The position numbers and the translations under genes are program-made. Shown here in pieces: positions 9,148 to 17,790 of a stretch of DNA of 64,000 bases. Below the pieces are notes generated by a model. That model did not search any database, had not been told where the DNA came from, and saw only the letters and a list, made by a program, of their open reading frames with translations. Within the stretch, counting starts at the first letter, position 1. Each line of letters starts with the position of its first letter. Source of the stretch: Porphyrobacter sp. CACIAM 03H1 (GTDB lineage: Bacteria > Pseudomonadota > Alphaproteobacteria > Sphingomonadales > Sphingomonadaceae); NCBI RefSeq assembly GCF_002215495.1, contig NZ_CP021378.1, forward strand, positions 1,169,846 through 1,233,845, written 5' to 3'.

Positions 9148-10353
9148 ATGCGCAAGTTCAGAAACGCTTTGGTGGCGGCGGGGGCAGTGCTGGCCCTTGC
9201 CCTGCCGTCGGTCGGCCATGCCGATGTCGTCGTGCGCGGCAAGGAAGGAAAGCCGCTGGACGAAATCCGCGAGGCGCCCGCCTCGATCGCGGGCGACCTC
9301 AAGACGATCGTCGCCCAGCCCTCTCCTTCCGAAGTGGACGAGAAGCTGCTCGGGCCGGTGCTGCTGATGAAGTCGGCGCACATCGACCTCGAGAAGGGCA
9401 CCGCCACCCTGCCGCTCAGGCGCGGCAAGCTGCCGAACGGGACGCCGGTTTGGTTCATCCTCACCGATGCGACCGACGACAACATCGCCGAACTGCAGGG
9501 CCTCGCCTACTCGCCCAAGCTCGCCTTCGCGCTGACCGGCAAGGCCACGCGCCGCGCGCGGATCGAGCAGGACGGGACCTTCAGCTTCGCCAGCGGCAGC
9601 GTCGACTTCAAGCCGGTGCTGAGCATCACGCCCGGACCGGCGAATGCACCCTTCCCGCCCAAGGCCTTCCAGCCCGGATCGGTGGGCGATGCCGACTACA
9701 CCCCGCTGGTCTATGTCGAGAACTCGGCCAAGTCGATCATCTACAACGCCCCCGTCGTCAGCCAGGCGAGCGAGGCGGAGCTCAACCAGATGTGCGGCGG
9801 CAAGGTCGATTACAGCAAGGTCCACGACAAGGTCGCGAGCATCTGTCCGCGTGACGGGACGGTCACGATCAAGCTGACCCTGGGCTTCACCTTCGACAAG
9901 CCGATCTTCTACCTTTCGACCGAGGCCAACGACCCGCTTGTGGCGAGCCTCGAGAACGCGACCTTCACCCCGGCGATGAAGGACCTGCCCTTCGCTCTGG
10001 AGGACGCCTCGCCCGGCGAGAGCGCGGAGCGGATCGTGGTGGTGGTCAACGGGCCGACCGGCAAGGACAATCCGCACCGCCAGGGCCTCGTCAGCGCGCT
10101 GTCGGGCGAGGGCGGGCCGCTCAACATCCTCGGCGGCATTCCGACCATCAACCTCGACTATTCGCCGATTTGGCGGCTGTTCCCGGCGGTGTGGACCGAC
10201 GAGGCGATCCAGAAGGGCTACCGCTACCGCATGACCAGCGCGCTGCAGGCCGCCGAGATGAGCCATCGCGGCTATCTCAAGAGCCTCGACGGCGGGGATT
10301 TCCGCGCGGTCGGCTTCATCGTCAATTGTCCGGTTGTCTACCGGATCAACTGA
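9148..10353 (+). CDS. Secreted protein of unknown function
   Basis: 401 residues that I do not recognise. The ATG has an AAGGAG site 6 bases upstream. Signal peptide MRKFRNALVAAGAVLALA with cleavage near VGHA/DVV. The mature protein has a basic, beta-rich character, three or four Cys (LNQMCGG, ASICPRDG, FIVNCP) that could form periplasmic disulfides, and a repeated pattern of short strands and turns. There are no membrane helices after the signal. It is followed after 150 bp by an outer-membrane barrel gene on the same strand, so the two may be co-expressed at the cell envelope. Confidence 0.8.
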   Translation: MRKFRNALVAAGAVLALALPSVGHADVVVRGKEGKPLDEIREAPASIAGDLKTIVAQPSPSEVDEKLLGPVLLMKSAHIDLEKGTATLPLRRGKLPNGTPVWFILTDATDDNIAELQGLAYSPKLAFALTGKATRRARIEQDGTFSFASGSVDFKPVLSITPGPANAPFPPKAFQPGSVGDADYTPLVYVENSAKSIIYNAPVVSQASEAELNQMCGGKVDYSKVHDKVASICPRDGTVTIKLTLGFTFDKPIFYLSTEANDPLVASLENATFTPAMKDLPFALEDASPGESAERIVVVVNGPTGKDNPHRQGLVSALSGEGGPLNILGGIPTINLDYSPIWRLFPAVWTDEAIQKGYRYRMTSALQAAEMSHRGYLKSLDGGDFRAVGFIVNCPVVYRIN

Positions 10354-10504
10354 GGCGGGACACGGCCTTGTCGTCCCCACGGGTCATGCATCATCCCCCC
10401 TCCGGCATGACCCGAGCCTCGCGCCGGGAAGGACTTGCCCCCTTCCCGGCGCGCCCCTTTTCCGCCCGCGGGGGAGGTGCGCGATCACCGGAAAGGACCG
10501 CGCG

Positions 10505-11380
10505 ATGCGTGCGCAAACTCCCCCGTTCCCGGCGCTGGCCGGGCTTGCCGCCATGCTGCTTGCCACACCTGACCTTGCCGCTGCCGAACCGGCGGATGCA
10601 CCGGTCAGCGTGCAGGAAGACCGCAGCGGGAGCGCGGTGGAGGACGAAGGGCTGCGCGATCTCACCACCGACCGCCCCGACGTCACCGAAAGCCCGTTCA
10701 CCGTCGATGCCGGGCACTTCCAGCTCGAAACCACGCTCTTCGGCCATACCCGCACCCGCGCCGCCGGCGGGGAGCCGGCTGCCGACATCTACGAGTTCGG
10801 CACGAGCAATCTGCGCATCGGCCTTGCCGACAATTTCGAGATCGGCATCGTCTGGCAGCCGTACGGCATCCTCGATCCGCGCGGGGGCGGCGCCGCCACG
10901 CGCGGGGTCGGGAGCGTCGATCTCAGGGCCAAGCTCAACCTGTGGGGCAATGACGGCGGCACCACCGCGCTGGCGCTGCTGCCCTATGTCACGCTGCCGA
11001 CGGACGGCGCCAACGGCATCGGCGCGGCCGAGACCGGGTTCGGGGTGATCGTGCCGCTTGCGATCGACCTCGGCGGCGGGTTCGGCCTCGGGCTCAACGG
11101 CGCGGCGGATTTCACCGGCGGGGCGGAGGGCAGGGGGCTGGATGCGGCGGGCCTCGTCTCGGCCTCGCTGGCGCGGGCCTGGACGGACCGGCTCGGCAGC
11201 TATGCCGAGGTGGTGTGGGCCTTCGGCGAGGCAGGCGCGCCGGGCGATGTGGTCACGCTCAACACCGGGATTACCCTCGCGCTCGGCAGGGACTGGCAGT
11301 TCGATGCCGGGATCAATGTCGGCGCAACGCGCGCGGCCGACCGGCTCACCAGCTTCATCGGCCTCTCCAAGCGCTTTTGA
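10505..11380 (+). CDS. Outer-membrane beta-barrel protein, second MetA-like copy
   Basis: 291 residues. ATG 10505 is chosen for its signal peptide (LAGLAAMLLATPDLAAAEP) and a GGAAAGG site upstream. The mature start LTTDRPDVTESPFTVDAGHF is the typical opening of transporter-type barrels that carry the TDRPD motif; strands alternate to the end and the last residue is F (LSKRF). It lies 150 bp after the secreted protein gene and 110 bp before the third AraC gene, all on the plus strand. Substrate unknown. It is more like a general hydrophobic or small-molecule channel than a TonB receptor, since it has no plug. Confidence 0.78.
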   Translation: MRAQTPPFPALAGLAAMLLATPDLAAAEPADAPVSVQEDRSGSAVEDEGLRDLTTDRPDVTESPFTVDAGHFQLETTLFGHTRTRAAGGEPAADIYEFGTSNLRIGLADNFEIGIVWQPYGILDPRGGGAATRGVGSVDLRAKLNLWGNDGGTTALALLPYVTLPTDGANGIGAAETGFGVIVPLAIDLGGGFGLGLNGAADFTGGAEGRGLDAAGLVSASLARAWTDRLGSYAEVVWAFGEAGAPGDVVTLNTGITLALGRDWQFDAGINVGATRAADRLTSFIGLSKRF

Positions 11381-11394
11381 CGAGGTGAAGAATA

Positions 11395-11410
11395 TGTAGC
11401 ATACGCTACA
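11395..11410. promoter_or_regulatory. Inverted repeat before the third AraC gene
   Basis: TGTAGC-ATAC-GCTACA, two perfect 6-bp arms around 4 bases, lies 15 bases after the barrel stop and 81 bases before the AraC start. No T-run follows, so an operator is more likely than a terminator. Which protein binds is unknown. Confidence 0.35.
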
Positions 11411-11490
11411 AGAAGCGGGAATTTGGAAAGCCGCGCGCGGGGGACTGGGCCAGAATATCGGGGGCGACACGAGCTTTGAGGGAGGGCTGG

Positions 11491-12399
11491 ATGGCCGGGA
11501 TCGGTCAGGTGCAGCACACGCACACGGGCTACCAGGCGATCGATTGCGTCGCCTATGCCCACGTGCCCGCTGCCCTGTCGCTGGTGACGGCCCCGCGCGA
11601 CATCGTGCTCTACCGCATCGTCGACTACGGCCCCACGCGTACCACCAGCGCCGATCGGCCGGCCGACGATCACGACCTGCTGCTGCTGACCCGCGGATCT
11701 GGCGTGCCGGCCTATGGCAACATGGCCGGGCACCGCTACACCGTCGCCCCCAACCGCGACCTGCGCGCCAGTTTCGTGCCCAACGGGGCAGATTCGCACA
11801 TCGAGTTCGGCTCTTCGGCGAAGAGCATCAACCTCGTCTTTCCCAGAGGCTTCCTCGGCGGGCTGGTCGAGGATCGGGCGCGCAGCCACATCGATCCGCT
11901 GCTGTTCAGCGACAACTCCGCGCTGATCGGCCTGATCAGCCTAATCGAGCTCGAACTCTTCCGGCCCGGCCTCGTCGCCGATCTCGTCGCGGAACAGGCG
12001 ATGCGGAGCATGGCGCTGATCCTGTCGGGTCTGGACCCCAACGGTTTCCTTGCCGAGAGCGAGCGGATCACCATCCCGCCGGTGCGGCTGAAGCGGGTGA
12101 TCGACTTCATCGAGGCGAACCTTGCCGAGCCGCTGACCCTCGAACTGCTGGCCCATGTCGCGGGGCTTTCGGTGTTCCACTTCGCGCGGGTGTTCCACAA
12201 GGCGACGGGCTACAGCCCCTACCGCTATGTCAGCGAACGGCGCCTGCTGCGCGCGCAGCGGTTGCTGATGGCGCATGACATGGCGGTGCAAGACGTCGCG
12301 CTTGCCTGCGGCTTTCCGCGCCACGCCAATTTCAGCGCCGCCTTCGCGCGGGCGCGGGGCATGTCGCCGAGCCGCTATCGCGCCGCCTTCGCGCTCTAG
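11491..12399 (+). CDS. AraC-family transcriptional regulator (3 of 3)
   Basis: 302 residues from ATG 11491, preceded by GGAGGG. The N-terminal region shows a cupin-like pattern (LLLLTRGSG, RASFVPNGADSHIEFG). The C-terminal AraC domain carries RVIDFIEANLAEPLTLEL, AHVAGLSVFHFARVFHK and VALACGFPRHANFSAAFAR, ending MSPSRYR. The linker RVIDFIEANL is shared with the regulator at 7434-8366. It converges on the cytochrome gene: the two stop codons share the bases CTAG at 12396-12399. Likely to regulate a nearby barrel gene or an aromatic or lipid pathway elsewhere; unknown. Confidence 0.9.
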   Translation: MAGIGQVQHTHTGYQAIDCVAYAHVPAALSLVTAPRDIVLYRIVDYGPTRTTSADRPADDHDLLLLTRGSGVPAYGNMAGHRYTVAPNRDLRASFVPNGADSHIEFGSSAKSINLVFPRGFLGGLVEDRARSHIDPLLFSDNSALIGLISLIELELFRPGLVADLVAEQAMRSMALILSGLDPNGFLAESERITIPPVRLKRVIDFIEANLAEPLTLELLAHVAGLSVFHFARVFHKATGYSPYRYVSERRLLRAQRLLMAHDMAVQDVALACGFPRHANFSAAFARARGMSPSRYRAAFAL

Positions 12400-12722
12400 G
12401 ACGCGGGCCGCGCTTCCTGGACGTGGACCATGTAATCGACGATCGCGGGCACCGCCGCCTCGTCGACCGGGGCCTTGTAGAGGGTGCGCATCTTGCCGAC
12501 GATCGACTCCCACTTCTCCCGGCTCACCTTCGGCTGCTGGAGCATGGTCGAGGGCGAGTGGCACGCAGTGCAGTTCTCCAGCACCGCATCGCGCCCCGGG
12601 CCTTCGGGCAGGTCGAGCGGATCGTCGGGCAGGGTGATGCTCGCATCGGCGAAGGCGACCTTCGGCGCGCTGTCGCAGGCGGCGAGGGCGAGGAGCGCAA
12701 GGGCGGCGGCGGCGGCTCTCAT
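12396..12722 (-). CDS. sorB: Lipoprotein c-type cytochrome, sulfite dehydrogenase electron acceptor
   Basis: 108 residues with one haem-binding site C51-T-A-C54-H55 and a likely distal Met78 (GKMRTLY). The N-terminus is a lipoprotein signal with lipobox LAAC (Cys16), which would anchor it in the periplasm. The start overlaps the stop of the molybdenum enzyme gene, so the two are translated together. That pairing is typical of SorAB-type sulfite dehydrogenases, where the cytochrome takes electrons from the molybdenum subunit. It is longer than classic SorB because of the lipoprotein leader. It is the last gene of the overlapping six-gene chain. Confidence 0.85.
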   Translation of the reverse strand: MRAAAAALALLALAACDSAPKVAFADASITLPDDPLDLPEGPGRDAVLENCTACHSPSTMLQQPKVSREKWESIVGKMRTLYKAPVDEAAVPAIVDYMVHVQEARPAS

Positions 12723-13915
12723 TGTGCCCTCAGACTGATGCGTTCGATCACGTTGCGGGCATAGCCCGAGGGGTTCCAGGCAAGCGTATCGGGCTGCACC
12801 GCGCCTTCCGTGTCGGCGGCCCTCGCGCCGATTCCGGTCAGGTCACCTGACGCATTGGGCAAGGTCACGCTCCACCGGCGGAAGGCATAGCGCCCCTCGT
12901 CCGGCCCCAGCGTGCAGGGCACTTCCCAGCCCTTGCCGACCAGATCGACCCGGGCCAGCGCGGCATTGCCGCCGAAGGCGATCCCTTCCAGCACCAGCGG
13001 CTCGCCCTTGGCGATGGTGTCGCCGTCGGCATGGCTGGTGATGAAGGCGCGCGGCGGCATGGTGGTGACGGGGATGGTGGCGAAGTCCTTGTCCGCAGGG
13101 GTCACCGGCTGCGCGGGGAGGCGATAGGATTCGGCGACATAGTAGCTCTCGTCCTCGCCGGTCAGCACCTCGATGGTGGCGAGCATCTTGACCCAGTAGG
13201 TCGAGAACCACCCCGGCACCACGATGCGCAGGGGAAAGCCGTGGAGGATCGGCAGGGGTTCGTCGTTCATCGCCCAGGCGACCAGCACGTCGTCGCGCAT
13301 GGCGATGGCGAGCGGCAGGGACTTGATGAACTGCGGCGCGCCTTCGGTCAGCGGCACGTCGAGCCCGGCGAAGCGCACCCGCTTTGCGCCCTCCGCCACG
13401 CTCGCCCTGGCAAGCACGTCCTTGAGGCGCACGCCGGTCCACTTCGCGCAGGCCATCGCGCCGTTGCCCCATTGGGTGCCGGTGACGCGCGGCTCGGAGA
13501 GGCCCCGGCCGTTGCCCGCGCACTGGTTGACCGCCACGACGGAGACATGCTCGCCCGCCGCCGCGATCTCGTCGAGCGTGAGCGACACCGGCGTTTTCAC
13601 CGCGCCGCCCACCGCGACGCGGTGATCGGCGGCCTTCACGCTGGCGGGCATGTCCCAGTTCCAGCGCACGAAATGGCGGTCGTTGGGGGTGATGACGCCC
13701 TCGCGGAACACTGCCATCGGCGCCTCGAGCAGGGGCGGGCGGATGCGCTGGACGATCATCTCGCCCTTGCCGGGAAACTGCGGGTCGAGCGGGCGCAGGC
13801 CCGGGCCGCCGGGAAGGCCGAGGTCGATCACCTTCTGCGCCAGCAGCGGTGCCGCGAGCGCCGTGGTGCCTGCCCCCGCGATCAGCGCGCGGCGGGTGAG
13901 CCGCTCCCCGCTCAT
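12719..13915 (-). CDS. sorA: Molybdopterin sulfite dehydrogenase, catalytic subunit
   Basis: 398 residues of the sulfite oxidase family; oxidises sulfite to sulfate in the periplasm. The N-terminus has a Tat-like leader (LTRRALIAGAGTTALAAP). The molybdenum-binding domain carries the conserved Cys132 in VNQCAGNGRG and HFVRWNWDMP; the C-terminal Ig-like dimerisation domain (about 280-398) ends before a Ser-Leu-Arg-Ala-Gln tail. Start and stop overlap its neighbours by 4 bases each. In this setting it most likely removes the sulfite that the SsuD/SmoC-type monooxygenase releases from sulfoquinovose. A sulfite role is supported by the cytochrome partner and the YeiH-type exporter in the same operon. 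Confidence 0.88.
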   Translation of the reverse strand: MSGERLTRRALIAGAGTTALAAPLLAQKVIDLGLPGGPGLRPLDPQFPGKGEMIVQRIRPPLLEAPMAVFREGVITPNDRHFVRWNWDMPASVKAADHRVAVGGAVKTPVSLTLDEIAAAGEHVSVVAVNQCAGNGRGLSEPRVTGTQWGNGAMACAKWTGVRLKDVLARASVAEGAKRVRFAGLDVPLTEGAPQFIKSLPLAIAMRDDVLVAWAMNDEPLPILHGFPLRIVVPGWFSTYWVKMLATIEVLTGEDESYYVAESYRLPAQPVTPADKDFATIPVTTMPPRAFITSHADGDTIAKGEPLVLEGIAFGGNAALARVDLVGKGWEVPCTLGPDEGRYAFRRWSVTLPNASGDLTGIGARAADTEGAVQPDTLAWNPSGYARNVIERISLRAQ

Positions 13916-14523
13916 GCCTCGGCCCGCTCCAGCCTTGCGATCAGATCGCCGATCTCCGCCACCGCTAGGTCATGGCCTGCAATCAGATCGCCGATGTCGT
14001 CGATCCGCGCCATCTCGCCGTCGTCGCGCATGATCGAGCAGATCACCGCCGCATCCCCTGCGCCCGCCAGACGGGCGAGGTCGATCGAGGCCTCGCACGC
14101 CGCAGGCCGCGCCAGCACGCCGCCGGCCTGCGCGATCAGCGGGAAGACGTGCCCGGGCGAATGGATGTCCGCGCTGCTCGCCCCCTCGGCGATCGCGACC
14201 TGCACCGTGTGCGCGCGGTCGGCGGCGGAAATGCCGGTGGAAACGCCATGCGCGGCCTCGATCGAGCGGGCGAAGGGCCGCCCGGTCTGGCGCGCGGTGC
14301 CGGGGTTCACGAGGCTGAGGCCGAGCTGTTCGGCACGCTGCGGGGTCACCGCGAGGCAGATCAGGCCCCGGCCATGCGTCGCCATGAAGTTGATCGCATG
14401 CGGGGTGACGTGCCTTGCGGCGATCATCAGGTCGATGTCCCCGCCGCGCAGCCGGTCACCGGCGATGACGACCATGCGCCCCGCCGCAACCGCCGCCAGC
14501 GCCGTGTCGAGCGCCGCGCTCAT
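13912..14523 (-). CDS. RibB-like protein (3,4-dihydroxy-2-butanone 4-phosphate synthase family) with altered acidic loop
   Basis: 203 residues across the full RibB fold. Conserved parts are THGRGLICLAVT, HGVSTGISAADR, SPGHVFPLIAQAGGVLAR (His125) and E144 in CEASIDL, and MRDDGEMAR. In E. coli RibB the flexible acidic loop is RENEGD. Here the aligned bases give R26-G27-G28-D29-I30-D31, so the first Glu, a metal and catalytic position in known enzymes, is Gly and the second is Asp. RibB normally makes the four-carbon precursor of riboflavin from ribulose 5-phosphate. It sits next to an FMN reductase and in one overlapping operon with it, which would suit flavin supply for an FMN-dependent monooxygenase. 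Whether it still has that activity is open. Confidence 0.8.
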   Translation of the reverse strand: MSAALDTALAAVAAGRMVVIAGDRLRGGDIDLMIAARHVTPHAINFMATHGRGLICLAVTPQRAEQLGLSLVNPGTARQTGRPFARSIEAAHGVSTGISAADRAHTVQVAIAEGASSADIHSPGHVFPLIAQAGGVLARPAACEASIDLARLAGAGDAAVICSIMRDDGEMARIDDIGDLIAGHDLAVAEIGDLIARLERAEA

Positions 14524-15095
14524 CACGCAAGGTCCCTTCCGGCCGCGAAGCTCCTGGCGCCGAGCACCACCTGCCGGCCGACCAGTTCGAGCTGGCCGCG
14601 CGCGCGCTCGTCGAGGCATTCGCCGTCGGGCGAGAACAGGCCCTGATAGGTGCGGATCGTCGCCCCCATCGGCGTGGGCCAGCCGCGCAGGGCATGGGTG
14701 ATCGCGCGCATGGTGAGCAGGGTCGACATCGACGCCTGATCCCCGAAGGCGGTGGCGATGAGGCCCACCGCACGGCCATCGAGATAGGGCCGCTCGTCGC
14801 GGGCGAGATCCTCGAGGTAATCGAGCGCGTTCTTGACCACGCCCGAGATCGTGCCGTGATAGCCGGGCGCGGCGACGAGAAGCCCGTCGGCCTGCCGCAC
14901 CGCCTCGACGAGTTCCGCGCCCATCTCCGCCGTGTGGCCGGGGCCACGATAATGCGGCAGGCCGGCGCAATACTCGCCGCCGAAAACCGTCACCTCGGCT
15001 CCCTCGCCCGCGGCGATGGCCGCTGCGAGGCGCAGCGCCTGCTCGGTCGAGGAGCCGGGATTGACCGTGCCGCCGAGGGCTACAATTCGGGTCAT
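14523..15095 (-). CDS. NAD(P)H-dependent FMN reductase (SsuE-like flavodoxin fold)
   Basis: 190 residues. It has the phosphate-binding loop GGTVNPGSSTEQ and the family motif APGYHGTISGVVKNALDYL at about 76-95. Such enzymes make free reduced FMN for two-component monooxygenases. An SsuD/SmoC-type monooxygenase is encoded 10 kb away in the same locus (25615-26700), and this is the natural candidate for its reductase partner, the role called SsuE or SmoA elsewhere. The start overlaps the GlpD stop (ATGA), and its own stop overlaps the RibB-like start. The pairing is inference from family and position. Confidence 0.85.
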   Translation of the reverse strand: MTRIVALGGTVNPGSSTEQALRLAAAIAAGEGAEVTVFGGEYCAGLPHYRGPGHTAEMGAELVEAVRQADGLLVAAPGYHGTISGVVKNALDYLEDLARDERPYLDGRAVGLIATAFGDQASMSTLLTMRAITHALRGWPTPMGATIRTYQGLFSPDGECLDERARGQLELVGRQVVLGARSFAAGRDLA

Positions 15096-16582
15096 GCTTG
15101 GCGTGTCCTTTCGGTGATGTAGGCGGCGAGGCGCGCGGTCTGTTCGGGGGTGAAGCGCAGGCCGAGCTTGGTCCGGCGCCAGAGCACGTCTTCGCAGGTG
15201 CGCGCCCATTCGTGCGCCATCAGGTGATCGACCTCGGCAGCGGTGAGGCCGTGGCCGAAATCCTCGCCGCAATCGGCGCGGGTGGCGGCATCGCCGAGGA
15301 AGGCGGCGGCGCGGGTGCCGTAGAGGCGGATCAGGCGCTGCGCCTCGGCTTGCGAGAGGAAGGGGTAGCGCCGGCGCAGGTCGGCCATCTTCGCGCCGGC
15401 CTCGGTCATGCCGAAGTCGCCGCCGGGGAGCGGGGCGCTGCCGGTCCAGTCGCCGCCCTTGAGCGCGGGCAGGAAGGGCGCGAGCCGCTCCACCGCCTCG
15501 GCGGCGAGGTGGCGATAGGTGGTGATCTTGCCGCCGAACACCGAGAGCAGGGCGGGAGTGCCATCGTCCCCGCCATCGACTTCGAAGCGGTAGCCGCGCG
15601 TCGCCGCCTCGGGCTTGCCCGATCCGTCATCGACCAGCGGGCGCACGCCCGAGTAGGTCCACACGACGTCATCGGGGGTGACGGGGGTGCGGAAATACTC
15701 CGAGGCGCCCTCGCACAGATAGGCGATCTCCTCGGGGCTGGCCTTCACCTCGTCGAGCCCCGCCTTGTGATCGACATCGGTGGTGCCGATCAGGGTGAAG
15801 TCGCTCTCGTAGGGGATGGCGAAGAAGATCCGCCCGTCGGGCAGCTGGAAGAAATAGGCGTAATCGTGGTCGAACAGCTTCCGCACCACGATGTGCGAGC
15901 CGCGCACGAGGCGCATCTTCTGGGTGGTCGGCTCGCCAGCGCGGCCCAGCAGGTCGAGCACGCGCGGGCCTGCCGCATTGACGACGGCGCGGGCATGGAA
16001 GACCTCGCCCCCGGCCTCGATCCGCCATGCCTCACCCTCGCGGGCGAGCTCGGTGACCTCGCAGCGGGTCCGCACCGTCGCGCCGCGGTCGGCCGCGTCG
16101 CGGGCGTTGAGGATGACGAGGCGGGCATCGTCCACCCAGCCGTCGGAATAGGCGAAGGCGCGGGTGTATTCGCCCTTGAGCGGCGCGCCGGCGGGGTGGC
16201 GGGCGAGATTGACGTTCTGGGTCGCGGGAAGCAGCTTCCTGCCGCCCAGATGGTCGTAGAGGAACAGCCCCATCCGCACCAGCCAGCGCGGGCGCAGGCC
16301 GGGGCGGTGGGGGAGGATGAAGCGCAGCGGCCAGATGATGTGCGGGGCGATGCCCCACAGCACCTCGCGCTCGCTCAGGGCCTCGCGCACCAGGGCGAAT
16401 TCGTAATGCTCGAGATAGCGCAGGCCGCCGTGGATCAGCTTGGTGGAGTTGGACGAGGTGCCCTCGGCGAGGTCCCCGCGCTCCAGCAGCAGCACCTTCG
16501 CCCCGCGCCCGGCGGCATCGCGCGCGATCCCGGCGCCGTTGACGCCGCCGCCGATCACGGCAAGGTCGAACACCTGTTCCAT
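15092..16582 (-). CDS. glpD: FAD-dependent glycerol-3-phosphate dehydrogenase
   Basis: 496 residues, normal length for aerobic GlpD. N-terminal FAD-binding motif GGGVNGAGIARDAAGRGAK, then GTSSNSTKLIHGGLRYLE, the classic GlpD signature. Further conserved blocks are RKLFDHDYAYFFQLPDGR, YSGVRPLVDDG, SVFGGKITTYR and a C-terminal DAO-C helical domain. It oxidises glycerol 3-phosphate to dihydroxyacetone phosphate at the inner face of the membrane, passing electrons to quinone. No glycerol kinase is seen in the window. Its place in this operon fits use of the glycerol freed from sulfoquinovosyl-glycerol; that link is inference. Confidence 0.93.
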   Translation of the reverse strand: MEQVFDLAVIGGGVNGAGIARDAAGRGAKVLLLERGDLAEGTSSNSTKLIHGGLRYLEHYEFALVREALSEREVLWGIAPHIIWPLRFILPHRPGLRPRWLVRMGLFLYDHLGGRKLLPATQNVNLARHPAGAPLKGEYTRAFAYSDGWVDDARLVILNARDAADRGATVRTRCEVTELAREGEAWRIEAGGEVFHARAVVNAAGPRVLDLLGRAGEPTTQKMRLVRGSHIVVRKLFDHDYAYFFQLPDGRIFFAIPYESDFTLIGTTDVDHKAGLDEVKASPEEIAYLCEGASEYFRTPVTPDDVVWTYSGVRPLVDDGSGKPEAATRGYRFEVDGGDDGTPALLSVFGGKITTYRHLAAEAVERLAPFLPALKGGDWTGSAPLPGGDFGMTEAGAKMADLRRRYPFLSQAEAQRLIRLYGTRAAAFLGDAATRADCGEDFGHGLTAAEVDHLMAHEWARTCEDVLWRRTKLGLRFTPEQTARLAAYITERTRQA

Positions 16583-17676
16583 CAGATCGCCCACCGCGCA
16601 AAGGCGAGCGCCGCCGCGAGGCTGGCGACGGTCGCCGCCAGCACCGGCATCACCGCTCGCCAGCCGAGGCCGAGCAGCAGTTCGGTCCGCGTGCGCATGG
16701 CGGTGGCGGTGACCGCGAGCAGCAGCAGCGTCTTGGAGGCGGTGAGCGCCCATCCGGCGACATCGGCGGGCAGGGCGACCAGCGAATTGACCGCGACCAT
16801 CGCGAGGAAGGCGAGGATGAAGCCCGGCAGCATCGGCACGCGGGCCTTGCCCACGCCTGCGGGCAAGGGCTGGACGCGGGCGATCCACAGGGCGGCGAGG
16901 GTCACCAGCGGGGCGAGCAGGGCGACGCGGGTGAGCTTCACCACGGTCGCCTGCGCGCCCGCCGAGTCCGAGACGGCAAAGCCCGCGCCGATCGCCTGCG
17001 CCACGTCATGGATCGCCGCGCCCGTCAGGAACCCGGCCTGCGCATCGCTGAAGGCGAGCATCCGGGCGAGCGGCGGATAGGTGACGAGCGCAATGGCCGA
17101 TGCGGCGGCAAGGATCACCAGCGTCAGCGTGAACTGCGCCTGATCGACCCGCTCGCGCCCGATCACGCCATAGAGCGCCAGCGCGGCCGAGGCCCCGCAG
17201 ATCGCGGTCGCGCCCCCGCCGAGCAGGCCGATCGCCGGGCTCTGCCCCGTCGCCCGCGCGGCGGCGAGCGCGGCGAGGAGCGCGGCCAGCATCACCAGCG
17301 CAAGGCCGGCGAAGGGGACGAGGCCCATCGCCATCACCTGCATCGCCGTGACCTGGAAGCCGAGCAGCACGATCCCGGCCCTGAGGCCATGGCGCGAGAC
17401 GGCATCGAGACCCTCGTGGGTGCGCGGGTCTCCGGCGGCGAAGCCCATGGCGAGGCCGACGAGCAGGCCGGCAAGGATCACCGGCACGCCGTAGTTCTGG
17501 CTGAGCCACGCTGCCGCGGCACCGGCGATGGCGCAGATCGCGAGACCGGGGACGAAGCGCGACAGCGGCTTGCGCTCGGCCCGGGCAGCGGCTGCGGCGG
17601 CGCTGTCGGCGAGCACCATCTCGCCGAACAGGTCGCCGGCGAAGGTCTCGATGTCGGGGCGTGGCCCTCGCGTCAT
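16582..17676 (-). CDS. YeiH-family putative sulfate/sulfite exporter
   Basis: 364-residue membrane protein with about ten hydrophobic segments after a 40-residue cytoplasmic start. Family signatures: NYGVPVILAGLLVGLAMG, GLRAGIVLLGFQVTAMQV, GGGATAICGASAALA and GAAIHDVAQAIGAGF, all typical of the YeiH (UPF0324, Cons_hypoth698) family. Members are annotated as sulfate exporters, but direct proof is scarce. First gene of the six-gene chain: its stop overlaps the glpD start by one base. Placed with a sulfite dehydrogenase, a role in disposing of sulfite or sulfate is the simplest reading. Confidence 0.82.
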   Translation of the reverse strand: MTRGPRPDIETFAGDLFGEMVLADSAAAAAARAERKPLSRFVPGLAICAIAGAAAAWLSQNYGVPVILAGLLVGLAMGFAAGDPRTHEGLDAVSRHGLRAGIVLLGFQVTAMQVMAMGLVPFAGLALVMLAALLAALAAARATGQSPAIGLLGGGATAICGASAALALYGVIGRERVDQAQFTLTLVILAAASAIALVTYPPLARMLAFSDAQAGFLTGAAIHDVAQAIGAGFAVSDSAGAQATVVKLTRVALLAPLVTLAALWIARVQPLPAGVGKARVPMLPGFILAFLAMVAVNSLVALPADVAGWALTASKTLLLLAVTATAMRTRTELLLGLGWRAVMPVLAATVASLAAALAFARWAI

Positions 17677-17790
17677 GCCGGTCCGGTCCTGCCCATCGCC
17701 TTTGTGAAATCCCTCGGGTTGGCGCTTCTGTCTTGCGGTGTCATATCGTAGCCCGCATGGTCCGCCATTGCAACCGCGCCCGCGGCCGCC

